DNA of 64,000 nt. It comes from an uncultured Rhodospirillaceae bacterium. GTDB lineage: Bacteria > Pseudomonadota > Alphaproteobacteria > Reyranellales > Reyranellaceae. Position numbers and translations under genes: made by a program. The DNA is taken from the NCBI GenBank assembly GCA_945952105.1, contig CAMFGZ010000018.1:58832-122831 (forward strand). The letters run 5' to 3'. How positions within the stretch are numbered: position 1 is the stretch's first letter; the number at the start of each line of letters is the position of its first letter. A model generated the notes under the pieces. It saw nothing but the letters and a program-made list of their open reading frames with translations, made no database searches and was not told the DNA's origin. Shown here piece by piece: positions 55,129 to 63,994 of the stretch.

Positions 55129-55941
55129 TCAGATCGGCGAATACGGATCGAACTTCGGCTTGCGCTTCTCGAGGTGCGAGGCGAGGCCTTCCTTCACGTC
55201 GGGACCGACGAAGCCCAGCATCTCGAGGCCGAGCGAGGTGTCGAAGGTCGGGCCCATCATGCGCAGCCAGTTGTTGAGCGCGTACTTGGTGAAGCGGATC
55301 GAGGTCTGGGCGCCCTCTGCCAGCTTGGTCGCGACCTCCAGGCCCTTGGCTTCGAGTTGGTCGTCCTCGACACAGAGAGAGACCAGGCCGATGCGTTCAG
55401 CTTCCTCGCCGTCGACGGCTTCGCAGAGCAGCAGATAGTACTTGGCCTTGGCCATGCCGCAGAGCAGCGGCCAGACGATGCAGGCATGGTCGCCGGCCGC
55501 CACGCCGAGGCGGGTATGGCCGTCGATGATCTTGGCCTTCTTCGAGGCGATCGAGACGTCGGCCAGGATGCCGGCGACGAGGCCCGCGCCGACGGCCGGG
55601 CCACGCATGGTGCTGACGATCGGTTTGGAGCAGTTGATCACGTTATAGACGATGTCGCGCGCTTCCTTCCACGTGCGGAGCAGCGCGTTGTGGTCCTTGA
55701 TGTTGTTCTCGATGATGTCGAAGTCGCCACCGGCCGAGAAGACCTTGCCGCCCGCGCCCTGGATGATCACGCAGTTCACCGTGTCGTCTCCGTCGACGTC
55801 GCGCCACACGTCGACCAGTTCGCGGTGCATGATCGCGTCGGTCGCATTGTACTTGTCGGGACGGTTCATCGTGACCCTGAGCACCTTGGGATGCGGACGG
55901 TCGAACAGCAGGCGCTGGTAGCGATTTTGCCAGTCGGACAT
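55129..55941 (-). CDS. enoyl-CoA hydratase/isomerase family protein
   Basis: The 270-residue crotonase has [16 protein letters not shown], the oxyanion-hole segments [11 protein letters not shown] and [21 protein letters not shown], and [21 protein letters not shown]. At the second oxyanion strand, where hydratases usually keep a catalytic Glu pair, GVAAGDHA carries Asp, so it could be an isomerase or hydrolase rather than a hydratase. It is the first gene of a minus-strand set with the BadH-like SDR (13-base gap) and dioxygenase. Confidence 0.92.
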   Translation of the reverse strand: MSDWQNRYQRLLFDRPHPKVLRVTMNRPDKYNATDAIMHRELVDVWRDVDGDDTVNCVIIQGAGGKVFSAGGDFDIIENNIKDHNALLRTWKEARDIVYNVINCSKPIVSTMRGPAVGAGLVAGILADVSIASKKAKIIDGHTRLGVAAGDHACIVWPLLCGMAKAKYYLLLCEAVDGEEAERIGLVSLCVEDDQLEAKGLEVATKLAEGAQTSIRFTKYALNNWLRMMGPTFDTSLGLEMLGFVGPDVKEGLASHLEKRKPKFDPYSPI

Positions 55942-56046
55942 GGACTTTCCTCCGTTGGCGGAAGGTTAGCACCGGGAGAGCCAGTCGAGGAAATGGCATG
56001 GCGATTGCGTTTCGTCTGCAGATCGAACACGGGACAGGGGGCAGGC

Positions 56047-57615
56047 ATGCGAGCGATGAGGTGGGCGATCGGGGCCGCAGCCACGGCATTGCTTTCATTT
56101 TCGGCACATGGACAGGCGCAGACCATCCGCGCGGTCATGCATGCCGATATCAAGATCATCGATCCGATCTGGACCTCGGCCTACAACGTCCGCAACTACG
56201 GCTACATGGTCTACGACACGCTGCTGGCCATGGACGAGAACCTCGTCGTGCGGCCGCAGATGCTCGAAGGCTGGAAGGTCAGCGACGACAAGCTCACCTA
56301 CACCTTCACGCTTCGCGACGGGCTGAAGTTCCACGACGGCGCGCCGGTCACTTCGGCCGACTGCATTGCCTCGCTGCAGCGCTGGGCACCCAAGGACGCG
56401 ATGGGCCAAAAGCTCTTCTCTCTGGTGAAGGAGCTGAAGCCGGTCGACGACAAGAGCTTCGTCATGCTCCTGACTGAGCCGTACGGACTGGTGCTGGAAT
56501 CGCTGGGCAAGCCCAGCTCGACCGTGCCTTTCATCATGCCCAAGCGTGTGGCGGACACGCCCAACAACGTGCAGATCAGCGATCCCACGGGATCGGGACC
56601 TTTCGTCTTCCGCAAGGACCTGTGGCGGCCGGGCGAGAAGACGGTTTACGACAAATTCAAGGACTACAAGCCGCGCGGCGAGCCGGCCTCCGGGCTCGCG
56701 GGCGGCAAGGTGGTAAACGTCGACCGTGTCGAATGGCTCAACATCACCGATGCCCAGACCTCGGTGAACGCGCTGCTGAACGGCGAGATCGACTATATCG
56801 ACCAGCCCGAGATCGAGCTGTTGCCGCTTCTTGCGAAGGACAAAAACGTCGTCATCGGCAACTACAACAAGCTCGGAGGCCAGATGAACCTCCGCTTCAA
56901 CACACTCCACAAGCCGTTCGACAATGCGAAGATCCGCCAGGCTGCGCTCTACGCCCTGAACCAGAAGGACTTCCTGATCGCGGGCTTCGGCGACGAGAAG
57001 TACTACAAGGAGTGCAAGGCGCTGTTCATCTGCGGCACGCCTTACGCAACCGACAGGGGCTTCGAGGACAAGCTGAATTCCGACTTCGCGAAGTCGAAGG
57101 AGATCCTGAAGCAGGAGGGCTATGACGGCACGCCCGTGGTGCTTCTGTTCGCTACCGACACGCAGACCGGCCGCCTGACGCCGATCGTCAAGTCGCTTCT
57201 GGAGCGCGGCGGGTTCGTGGTCGACATGCAGCCGATGGATTGGCAGACCGTGTTGTCTCGGCGCACCCGCAAGGAGCCGCCGGACAAGGGTGGCTGGCAT
57301 GCCTTCATCACCACCTGGGTATCGGCCGACTTGCTCGACCCCATCATGATGTCCTACCTCGCCGCGACCTGTGAGAAGGCCAACGTGGGCTGGCCGTGCG
57401 ACCCGCAGATCGAGAAGCTCCGCGATGCCTTTTCACGCGCAACCGACGAGGCGCAGCGCAAGGAGCTGGCGATTGCCATCCAGGTCCGCGCCTCGGAGTA
57501 TCCGATGTATGCCAATCTCGGCCAGTACATCATGCCCGTCGCCATGCGCACCACGATCACGGATCAGCTGCCCGGCCCGGTGCCGATGTTCTGGAACATG
57601 AAGAAGAAGCAATAG
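56047..57615 (+). CDS. ABC transporter substrate-binding protein, peptide/nickel type (SBP_bac_5)
   Basis: The 522-residue periplasmic protein has a signal peptide (MRWAIGAAATALLSFSAHGQA) and a family 5 fold: LLAMDENLVVRPQMLEGWKVS, YTFTLRDGLKFHDGAPVTSADC and KIRQAALYALNQKDFLIAG. The starts at 56047 or 56056 are both possible; the long upstream frame overlaps the hydratase gene and is rejected. No permease or ATPase genes lie beside it. It is followed after 32 bases by an amidohydrolase gene, suggesting that the imported compound is that enzyme's substrate. Confidence 0.92.
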   Translation: MRAMRWAIGAAATALLSFSAHGQAQTIRAVMHADIKIIDPIWTSAYNVRNYGYMVYDTLLAMDENLVVRPQMLEGWKVSDDKLTYTFTLRDGLKFHDGAPVTSADCIASLQRWAPKDAMGQKLFSLVKELKPVDDKSFVMLLTEPYGLVLESLGKPSSTVPFIMPKRVADTPNNVQISDPTGSGPFVFRKDLWRPGEKTVYDKFKDYKPRGEPASGLAGGKVVNVDRVEWLNITDAQTSVNALLNGEIDYIDQPEIELLPLLAKDKNVVIGNYNKLGGQMNLRFNTLHKPFDNAKIRQAALYALNQKDFLIAGFGDEKYYKECKALFICGTPYATDRGFEDKLNSDFAKSKEILKQEGYDGTPVVLLFATDTQTGRLTPIVKSLLERGGFVVDMQPMDWQTVLSRRTRKEPPDKGGWHAFITTWVSADLLDPIMMSYLAATCEKANVGWPCDPQIEKLRDAFSRATDEAQRKELAIAIQVRASEYPMYANLGQYIMPVAMRTTITDQLPGPVPMFWNMKKKQ

Positions 57616-57647
57616 CGGCTTCCAAAAGGCCGCCGGAGGAGGGAACC

Positions 57648-59033
57648 TTGACCATCGTCATACACGATGCCGCCATCGTCACCGTCGACGATGCCGACAG
57701 CGTCCACTACGACTCCGCCATCGCCATCGAGGGCGACCGGATCGCCGCCATCGGCCCCAGTGCCGAAGTGCTCGCGCGCTATCCCGATGCCGAGAGGATC
57801 GACGGAAGCGGCAAGCTTGTCATGCCGGGCTTCGCCAACATCCACACGCACTTCACCATGACCCTGGCGCGCGGCGTGTTCGAGGACCTGTCGCCGCCGC
57901 ACAAGCCGCCGTTCAGCGGCGGCCTGTCGCCGATCCTGTTACCCGACATGTCACCCGACGAACGCCGCGCCTTCGCGCTGCTGGGCGCGCTGGAAGCGCT
58001 GCGCAGCGGCACCACGCATATCCTCGAGGACTCCAACGACGTCGATCACTATGCCGGCGCACTGGCCGATACCGGCCTGCGCTTCCTGCTGGCAGAGAGG
58101 GCCTACGACCGCATCGGCACCTCGATCGGCGACCCGGCGCCGTACCAGCTCGACCGCGCGCTGGGGCAGAATCACATCAAGAACATCGAGCGGAACCATC
58201 GCGACTGGAACGGCAAGGCCGATGGGCGGATGCGCATCGCCATCTCGGCCTGGGCGCCCGACATGTGCTCGCCCGAGCTGCTGCAGGACCTGAGCGCGCT
58301 GCAGAAGCAGCTCGACACGCGCATCACCATCCATCTCAACCAGATCTGGGGCGAGGTGGCGGCGGTGCGTGCCCATCGCAACCGCCTGCCGACCGAATAC
58401 CTGGCCGATCTCGGCTTTCTCAACGACCGCATCATCTGCGCCCATTGCCGCTGCATGGAGCCGTCGGAGGAGAAGCTGCTGGGCGAAGCCAAAGTGAACG
58501 TCTCGTTCAATTCCGCCATCGCCGCCCGGCGCGGCCTCAGCCCGCGCGTCGCCGATCTCGAAAAGTACGGCTGCAACGTCGGCATGGGCTCGGACAACAT
58601 GGCCGAGGACATGGTCGAGGTGATGCGCACCGGACTGTTCATGGAACGGGTGCGCCGCGAGGATGGCCGCGAGCCGACGCCGGAGCACGCGCTGCGCTGG
58701 GCGACGCGCAATGGCTACCGGGCACTGGGCGTGCCCGACGGCGGCTGGCTGGCGCCGGGCAACAAGGCGGATCTGGTCGTGATCGACCTGCAGCGCGCCC
58801 ATCTGATCCCCGTGCTGCGTGTCGTCTCGGACTTCGTGCACAACGGTCAGGCCCGCGACGTGCAGTCGGTGATGGTCGACGGCAAGTGGGTGATGAAGGA
58901 TGGCGCCGTCCTGACGATGGACGAGGAGAAGATCCTGCGCGACGCCCAGCGCATCGCCAACGAGGCTTGGTCGCGAACCTTCAGGACGCGCTTCAAGCCG
59001 CCCGCGGGCTTCTCGCCGGATGCTTTGCCTTAG
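57648..59033 (+). CDS. amidohydrolase family protein (cytosine/SAH-deaminase-like)
   Basis: The 461-residue metal-dependent hydrolase has the HxH ligand pair His66/His68 (FANIHTHFTM), a further His in ICAHCRCMEPSEE, and the Asp ligand in GMGSDNMAEDM. The layout, with N- and C-terminal beta-sandwich strands (VIDLQRAHLIPV, MVDGKWVMKDG), resembles 5'-methylthioadenosine/S-adenosylhomocysteine deaminases and the SsnA/guanine deaminase group. The start is a TTG at 57648 with GGAGGAGGG just upstream. The exact substrate is unknown. Confidence 0.9.
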   Translation: MTIVIHDAAIVTVDDADSVHYDSAIAIEGDRIAAIGPSAEVLARYPDAERIDGSGKLVMPGFANIHTHFTMTLARGVFEDLSPPHKPPFSGGLSPILLPDMSPDERRAFALLGALEALRSGTTHILEDSNDVDHYAGALADTGLRFLLAERAYDRIGTSIGDPAPYQLDRALGQNHIKNIERNHRDWNGKADGRMRIAISAWAPDMCSPELLQDLSALQKQLDTRITIHLNQIWGEVAAVRAHRNRLPTEYLADLGFLNDRIICAHCRCMEPSEEKLLGEAKVNVSFNSAIAARRGLSPRVADLEKYGCNVGMGSDNMAEDMVEVMRTGLFMERVRREDGREPTPEHALRWATRNGYRALGVPDGGWLAPGNKADLVVIDLQRAHLIPVLRVVSDFVHNGQARDVQSVMVDGKWVMKDGAVLTMDEEKILRDAQRIANEAWSRTFRTRFKPPAGFSPDALP

Positions 59034-59047
59034 CGGCGGAGAACAGG

Positions 59048-59095
59048 CCGTCGTCCCAAGCGGAGCGCCGAAGGCGCGCTGTCTAAGGACGACGG
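59048..59095. terminator. inverted repeat between convergent genes
   Basis: CCGTCGTCC (59048-59056) and GGACGACGG (59087-59095) are perfect 9-base arms. The interior can add an AGCGCC-GAA-GGCGC helix. It sits exactly between the amidohydrolase stop and the trpE stop and may end transcription from both sides, although no T tract follows on either strand. Confidence 0.5.
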
Positions 59096-59099
59096 AGAG

Positions 59100-60632
59100 T
59101 TAACGCCGTGTGTTGCCGGCGGTCCACTGGCCAGCGCTGGCGAAGCGGACGGCTTCCTCGGCGGCGTCGACCAGGGCACGCGCCTTGAGCACGCTTTCCT
59201 GGTACTCCGCTTCGAGATCGGAGTCGGCGACGACGCCGACGCCGGCCTGGACGTACATCATGTCGTCCTTCACCAGCGCCGTGCGCAACAGGATGCAAGT
59301 GTCCATCGAGCCGTTGGCCGCGAAATAGCCGGCGCAGCCGGCATACATGCCGCGGCGGACCGGTTCGACCTCGTCGATGATCTGCATGGCGCGCACCTTG
59401 GGGGCGCCCGACAGCGTACCGGCCGGGAAACCGGCTTTCAGTACGTCGATCGCGTCGAGCCCGTCCTCGATCGTGCCCTCGACATGGCTGCTGATGTGCT
59501 GGAGGCGGCTGTACTTCTCGATGGTGAACTGCTCGACGACGCGCACCGAGCCTATCCTGGAGACGCGGCCGACATCGTTGCGCGCCAGATCGACCAGCAT
59601 CAGGTGCTCGGCATGTTCCTTGGGGTCGGCCAGCAGCTTCTCGGCAAGTTGCTTGTCCTCCTCCGGCGTGGCGCCGCGGCGGATCGTGCCGGCAAGCGGG
59701 CGGATGGTGACGGTATTGTCGCGCAGCCGGACCAGGATCTCAGGCGAAGAGCCCACGATCTGGAAGTCGCCATATTCGAAGAAGATCAGGAACGGCGACG
59801 GGTTGATGCGGCGCAGTGCCCGGTAGAGCGACAGCGGCGGCAGCTTGAAAGGCAGCGAGAAGCGCTGCGACGGCACGATCTGAAAGGCATCACCCGCGCG
59901 GATGTATTCCTTGCAGGTTTCGACCATCTTCTTGAAGTCTTCCTTCGACATGTTCGCCTGCGGCTTGGGCAGGGTGTCGAGCACGTCGGCGCTGTCGCGG
60001 CGGAAGGGAAGGGTGCGCTCGAAGTCGGAGACGGCGTCGGCCAGCCGCTCCTGCGCGGCCTCGTAGGCGGCGCGGGCGCTGACGCCCTTCTGCGGCCAGG
60101 CTGGCGTGACCAGGGTCACGTTGTCTTCGAGACGGTCGAAGATGCAGATCAGGGTCGGCCTTACCATGATCGCGTCGGGCAGCCCGATCGGATCGGGATT
60201 GGTGTCGGGCAGCCGCTCCATGTCGCGGACCATGTCGTAGCCCAGGAAGCCGAACAGGCCCGATGCCATTGGCGGCAGGCCCGCCGGCAGCTCCATCTGG
60301 CATTCCTTGATGAGCGCGCGCAGCGTCTCCAACGGCCGGCCTTCGAGATTGTCGAAGGCCTGCGAATCCTTGTCGGCGCGCCGGTTGATTTCGGCCTGGC
60401 CCTTTCGGCAGCGCCACACCACGTCGGGCTTGAAACCAATGATCGAATAGCGGCCGCGCACCGAGCCGCCCTCGACCGATTCCAGCAGGAACGAGTTCGG
60501 GCGGCCGTCGGCCAGCTTGAGATAGGCCGAGACCGGGGTCTCGAGGTCGGCGACGAGCTTGGTCGAAACGACCTGCGGCGTGCCGGAATCGTAACGCGCC
60601 GCGAAGGCGTCGAAGTCGGGCGAGATCGACAT
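59100..60632 (-). CDS. trpE: anthranilate synthase component I
   Basis: TrpE converts chorismate to anthranilate with ammonia from TrpG. The 510-residue enzyme has the N-terminal feedback-site region (PVSAYLKLADGRPNSFLLESVEGG) and catalytic motifs IVGSSPEILVRL, IRPLAGTIRRGATPEED, HLMLVDLARNDVGRVS and FPAGTLSGAPKVRAM. It starts 10 bases after the ppiD stop and so is in the ppiD transcript. Its partner trpG is 27 kb away, which is unusual. Confidence 0.97.
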   Translation of the reverse strand: MSISPDFDAFAARYDSGTPQVVSTKLVADLETPVSAYLKLADGRPNSFLLESVEGGSVRGRYSIIGFKPDVVWRCRKGQAEINRRADKDSQAFDNLEGRPLETLRALIKECQMELPAGLPPMASGLFGFLGYDMVRDMERLPDTNPDPIGLPDAIMVRPTLICIFDRLEDNVTLVTPAWPQKGVSARAAYEAAQERLADAVSDFERTLPFRRDSADVLDTLPKPQANMSKEDFKKMVETCKEYIRAGDAFQIVPSQRFSLPFKLPPLSLYRALRRINPSPFLIFFEYGDFQIVGSSPEILVRLRDNTVTIRPLAGTIRRGATPEEDKQLAEKLLADPKEHAEHLMLVDLARNDVGRVSRIGSVRVVEQFTIEKYSRLQHISSHVEGTIEDGLDAIDVLKAGFPAGTLSGAPKVRAMQIIDEVEPVRRGMYAGCAGYFAANGSMDTCILLRTALVKDDMMYVQAGVGVVADSDLEAEYQESVLKARALVDAAEEAVRFASAGQWTAGNTRR

Positions 60633-60642
60633 GAAGGGTCTT

Positions 60643-62571
60643 CTACTGCTGGGGCGCGAAGGTCGCCTGGAAGGCTGCCTCGTCGACGGTCACGCCGTAC
60701 TTGGCGCGGAGCGCGGCGATGAGCTGGAGAATCAGGTCGTTGGCGACCATCGTATCGAGCTGCTTGCCGAAGCGATCGAGCTGTTCCTTGTCCGTGGCGA
60801 GATCGGGAGCCTCGACGGACTTGAGGCGCACCAGCACGCTGCCTTCGGCGGTCCGGACCGACGCCGTCTTGTCGGGCGCCAGCTTGAACAGATCCTGCAC
60901 GACCGGCTGGCTGAGGTAGTTGCCGGCATCGGCTTCGAAGCGCGTGACCGGCTTGGCGATCCGCGCCTCCAGCCCGAGCTCCTTCGCCAGCGCCGGGAAG
61001 TCGGTACCGGCATTGGCCTTCTCCAGCGCGTCCTTCACCTTGGCGTCGGCCAGCTTGCGGCGCTCCTCGTTCTGCCACGCCGCGACCACGCGGTCCTCGA
61101 CCTCGGCCAGCGTAGGCGCGCGGGCGGGTGTGATGCGGTCGGTGCGAACGATGAAGTATTCACCGCGCGGCGTCTCCAGCAGCTCGCTCTCCGCGCTCTC
61201 GCGTGTGGCAAACGCCGCCTGCACCAGTTCGGCCGAGGCCGGACCGATCACGACCTGCTTGCCGGAAGCGTCCTGGCCGCGCGCATCGACGTTTTCGTAT
61301 GTCCTGACCTTGAGGCCGAGATCCTCGGCCGCGGCCTTCATCGACTGGGTCTTGCTCAGCGTACGCTCGAAGTCGGTGACCAGCTTGATCAGGAGGTCCG
61401 GCGCCTGCTGCGCCTTGAGGTCCTTTTCGAGCTTCTCCTTGACCTCGTCGAACGGCACGGCCTTGCCAGCCTCGATCTTGTTGATGCGCACGATGTGCCA
61501 GCCGAGCGGAGACTGGATGGGCGCGGCGGCGATGCCGTCGGGCAGGCCGAAGATGCCATCGGCCAGCGGGCCCGGCGGCAGGTCCTTCTTTGTCACAAGA
61601 CCGAGCTTGATGACGCCGTCAGCATTGCCGGTCACTTCCTTGGCGGCATCCTCCAGCGACTTGCCGCCCTTGGCGGCCGCAATGATCGCCTTGGCCTTGT
61701 CTTCGGTGTCGGTCATGGCCTGGTCGACGTCGCGCTTCTCGGGCGTGCCGAATTCGGCGGCGCGCGCCTCGTATTCCTGGCGCACGGCGTCCGCGGTGAC
61801 GGCCACCTGGTTCTGCACGTCGTCCACCGTGATCATCACATAGGAGAAGGCGCGGAACTCGGGGATCTGGAACTTGGCCTTGTTGGCTTCGAAATAGGTG
61901 TTGAGCTGCTCTGGCGTGGGCTTCGGCACGTCGACCACGATCGCGTCGGGAACGTAGATGGTCTCGGCGATGCGCTTCTCGCTCTCCAGCTTGAAGATCT
62001 GGTCGCGCAGCGACTTCGGCGCGAGCCCGTCGGCGCGCACCGCGCCGAACAACTGGCTGGCGGCGATCTCGCGGCGCATGTCGAGGACGAACTGCTGCTC
62101 GCTGATGCGGGCCTGCTGCAGGCGGTTACGATAGAGCAGGGGATCGAACGAGCCGCCGGTTCCCAGGAACGCCGGATTTCGGGCAATGGCCGCACGCACT
62201 TCCTCGTCGCTCACCACCAGGCCGAACTCGCGGACGGCATAGTCGAGGACGGCGCGCTGGATCGTCTCCTCCAGGGCGCGCACGTGGAGGCCGTAGCGCA
62301 GCGCCTGCTCGTTCTCGGGGCGCTGGCCGGTCTGGCGCTGGATGGCCTCGAGCTGGCGGTTGAACTGCTCGCGGACTTCGGTCGCGTAGACCGGCGCGCC
62401 GCCGACCCAGCCATAGAGGGGAATCTTGGTGCCGCCGACATGGGCCACTTCGGAGCTGCGCCCGACCGCCTTCAGCATGTCGCCAACGCCCCACAGGCCG
62501 AAGCTGACGATGAGCATGCCGAAGAGGATGAACAGGATGACGTAACGGGCGTACTTGCGGAACTGATTCAC
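60643..62571 (-). CDS. ppiD: periplasmic peptidyl-prolyl isomerase, PpiD/SurA-N type
   Basis: This is an inner-membrane-anchored folding factor for exported proteins. The start is taken as GTG 62571 (MNQFRKYARYVILFILFGML), giving 642 residues, one transmembrane helix at about 8-28, a SurA-N-type helical domain (residues about 55-200) and a parvulin-like domain near 270-360 (KLGLVTKKDLPPGPLADGIF, PIQSPLGWHIVRINK). The start lacks a good ribosome binding site. It is divergent from tpiA and upstream of trpE, its usual place in alphaproteobacteria. Confidence 0.9.
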   Translation of the reverse strand: MNQFRKYARYVILFILFGMLIVSFGLWGVGDMLKAVGRSSEVAHVGGTKIPLYGWVGGAPVYATEVREQFNRQLEAIQRQTGQRPENEQALRYGLHVRALEETIQRAVLDYAVREFGLVVSDEEVRAAIARNPAFLGTGGSFDPLLYRNRLQQARISEQQFVLDMRREIAASQLFGAVRADGLAPKSLRDQIFKLESEKRIAETIYVPDAIVVDVPKPTPEQLNTYFEANKAKFQIPEFRAFSYVMITVDDVQNQVAVTADAVRQEYEARAAEFGTPEKRDVDQAMTDTEDKAKAIIAAAKGGKSLEDAAKEVTGNADGVIKLGLVTKKDLPPGPLADGIFGLPDGIAAAPIQSPLGWHIVRINKIEAGKAVPFDEVKEKLEKDLKAQQAPDLLIKLVTDFERTLSKTQSMKAAAEDLGLKVRTYENVDARGQDASGKQVVIGPASAELVQAAFATRESAESELLETPRGEYFIVRTDRITPARAPTLAEVEDRVVAAWQNEERRKLADAKVKDALEKANAGTDFPALAKELGLEARIAKPVTRFEADAGNYLSQPVVQDLFKLAPDKTASVRTAEGSVLVRLKSVEAPDLATDKEQLDRFGKQLDTMVANDLILQLIAALRAKYGVTVDEAAFQATFAPQQ

Positions 62572-62712
62572 GGGCCGAACGGGGGTTCTTGACGGGGCGC
62601 CATGCCTACCACCCGCCCCATGGACAGGCAACCAAGCGGCCTTTGACCGCAAACCCCACCGCCTTTAGATACGCCCCGAGCAGGTTGAGCCGAACAGGAC
62701 GGGGAAATTCAA

Positions 62713-63468
62713 ATGGCGCGTACGAGGCGGCCGCTGATTGCGGGCAACTGGAAGATGAACGGCCTCAAGGCCGATGCTCTTGTGCTCGCCAAGGATGTTG
62801 CCGCCGGCGTGAAGGCGGCTGGCTGGAGCGACCGCGATCTGCTGGTCTGCCCGCCGGCGACGCTCGTTGCCGCCGCGGCCGAGGCCACGAAGGGCAGCGG
62901 TCTGCTGGTCGGTGGCCAGAATTGCCATGCCAAGGCAAGCGGCGCGCATACGGGCGACGTTTCTGCGGAAATGCTGAAGGATGCCGGCGCCACCCACGTC
63001 ATCGTCGGTCATTCCGAGCGCCGAGCCGATTGCGGCGAGACGGACGCGATCGTGAAGGCCAAGGCCGAGGCGGCGTGGCGAGCCGGCCTGCTGCCGATCG
63101 TCTGCATCGGCGAAACCCTGGCCGAACGCGAGGCCGGCAAGACTCTGACGGTGCTGGAAACCCAGCTCAAGGGCAGCGTGCCGGCGGGTTCCACGGCGGC
63201 CAACCTCGTCGTCGCCTACGAGCCGGTCTGGGCGATCGGCACGGGCAAGACCCCGACCGTTGCGGAGGTCGCCGCAGCCCACGCGCACATTCGCAAGGTG
63301 CTGGGAGGGCTGACCGGGGAGGCGGCGGGCGTTCGCCTGCTCTACGGCGGCTCGGTGAAGGGCAGCAACGCGGCCGAGCTTCTTGCCGCTGGCGATGTCG
63401 ACGGCGCGCTCGTCGGCGGCGCCAGCCTCAACGCGGCGGAATTTTTGGCTATCGCCAAGGCCGCCTAA
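62713..63468 (+). CDS. tpiA: triosephosphate isomerase
   Basis: TpiA interconverts dihydroxyacetone phosphate and glyceraldehyde 3-phosphate. The 251-residue TIM barrel has Lys14 in IAGNWKMNG, the catalytic His in VIVGHSERR and the Glu in [13 protein letters not shown]; the phosphate loop is [12 protein letters not shown]. The ATG at 62713 follows a GACGGGG stretch. The 141-bp divergent gap to ppiD must contain promoters for both. Confidence 0.97.
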   Translation: MARTRRPLIAGNWKMNGLKADALVLAKDVAAGVKAAGWSDRDLLVCPPATLVAAAAEATKGSGLLVGGQNCHAKASGAHTGDVSAEMLKDAGATHVIVGHSERRADCGETDAIVKAKAEAAWRAGLLPIVCIGETLAEREAGKTLTVLETQLKGSVPAGSTAANLVVAYEPVWAIGTGKTPTVAEVAAAHAHIRKVLGGLTGEAAGVRLLYGGSVKGSNAAELLAAGDVDGALVGGASLNAAEFLAIAKAA

Positions 63469-63520
63469 AGCGGCTAGAAGCGCCGGCTTGGCGCAGATGC
63501 CCTCTTAAGCCTGGACGAAA

Positions 63521-63895
63521 ATGGACGCCGTAAGACACTTCCTCCACGAATGGCTCCTCGTGCTGCTCGTCATCCATGTCGGTGTGACGGCCGCGATGAT
63601 CGTCGTGATCCTCCTGCAGCGCAGCGAAGGCGGCGGCCTGGGCATGGGCGGCCGATCGGACGCGCTCTTCTCGGTGCGCGGCCAGGCCAACATCCTGTCG
63701 CGAATGACCGGGATCTTCGCGACGATCTTCTTCGTGCTGAGCCTGATCATGGCGTGGAGCATGACCGATCCGGTGCGTGCCACACGGTCGATCATGGATC
63801 GCGCGCCGGTCGGGCAGGGCACACCTGCCGCGCCGGGCGGCATGGCGCCGACGGCGCCCGCCGCGCCGGCGCAGCCCACCGCTCCCACGCGCTAG
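63521..63895 (+). CDS. secG: preprotein translocase subunit SecG
   Basis: SecG is the small SecYEG subunit. The 124-residue protein has two transmembrane helices (LLVLLVIHVGVTAAMIVVILL and FATIFFVLSLIMAWSM), the loop QRSEGGGLGMGGRSDALF between them, and a Pro/Ala/Thr-rich tail typical of alphaproteobacteria. It lies between tpiA and probable pyrG, the usual order. Confidence 0.95.
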   Translation: MDAVRHFLHEWLLVLLVIHVGVTAAMIVVILLQRSEGGGLGMGGRSDALFSVRGQANILSRMTGIFATIFFVLSLIMAWSMTDPVRATRSIMDRAPVGQGTPAAPGGMAPTAPAAPAQPTAPTR

Positions 63896-63994
63896 GGTTC
63901 CCGATGAATTCCGCTTCCTCCCCTCGCCGAAATGTCTCCGGCGGGGCGATATCCCCATGGCTGCGCTCCACAAGCGCTTGTATGCTGTAAGCCC

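Noticed and set aside
55003..56046. 348-codon N-terminal extension of the peptide-type binding protein
   Set aside because: It overlaps the enoyl-CoA hydratase gene on the other strand; the real protein starts with a signal peptide at 56047.
32024..59099. Prophage, integrative element or genomic island with integrase
   Set aside because: No integrase, transposase, tRNA attachment site or phage structural gene was found; the block looks like ordinary metabolic genes.
60631..62592. 653-codon plus-strand open frame opposite ppiD
   Set aside because: It is the antisense of a clear PpiD/SurA-N gene; long antisense frames arise from GC-rich codon use and the product shows no domain.
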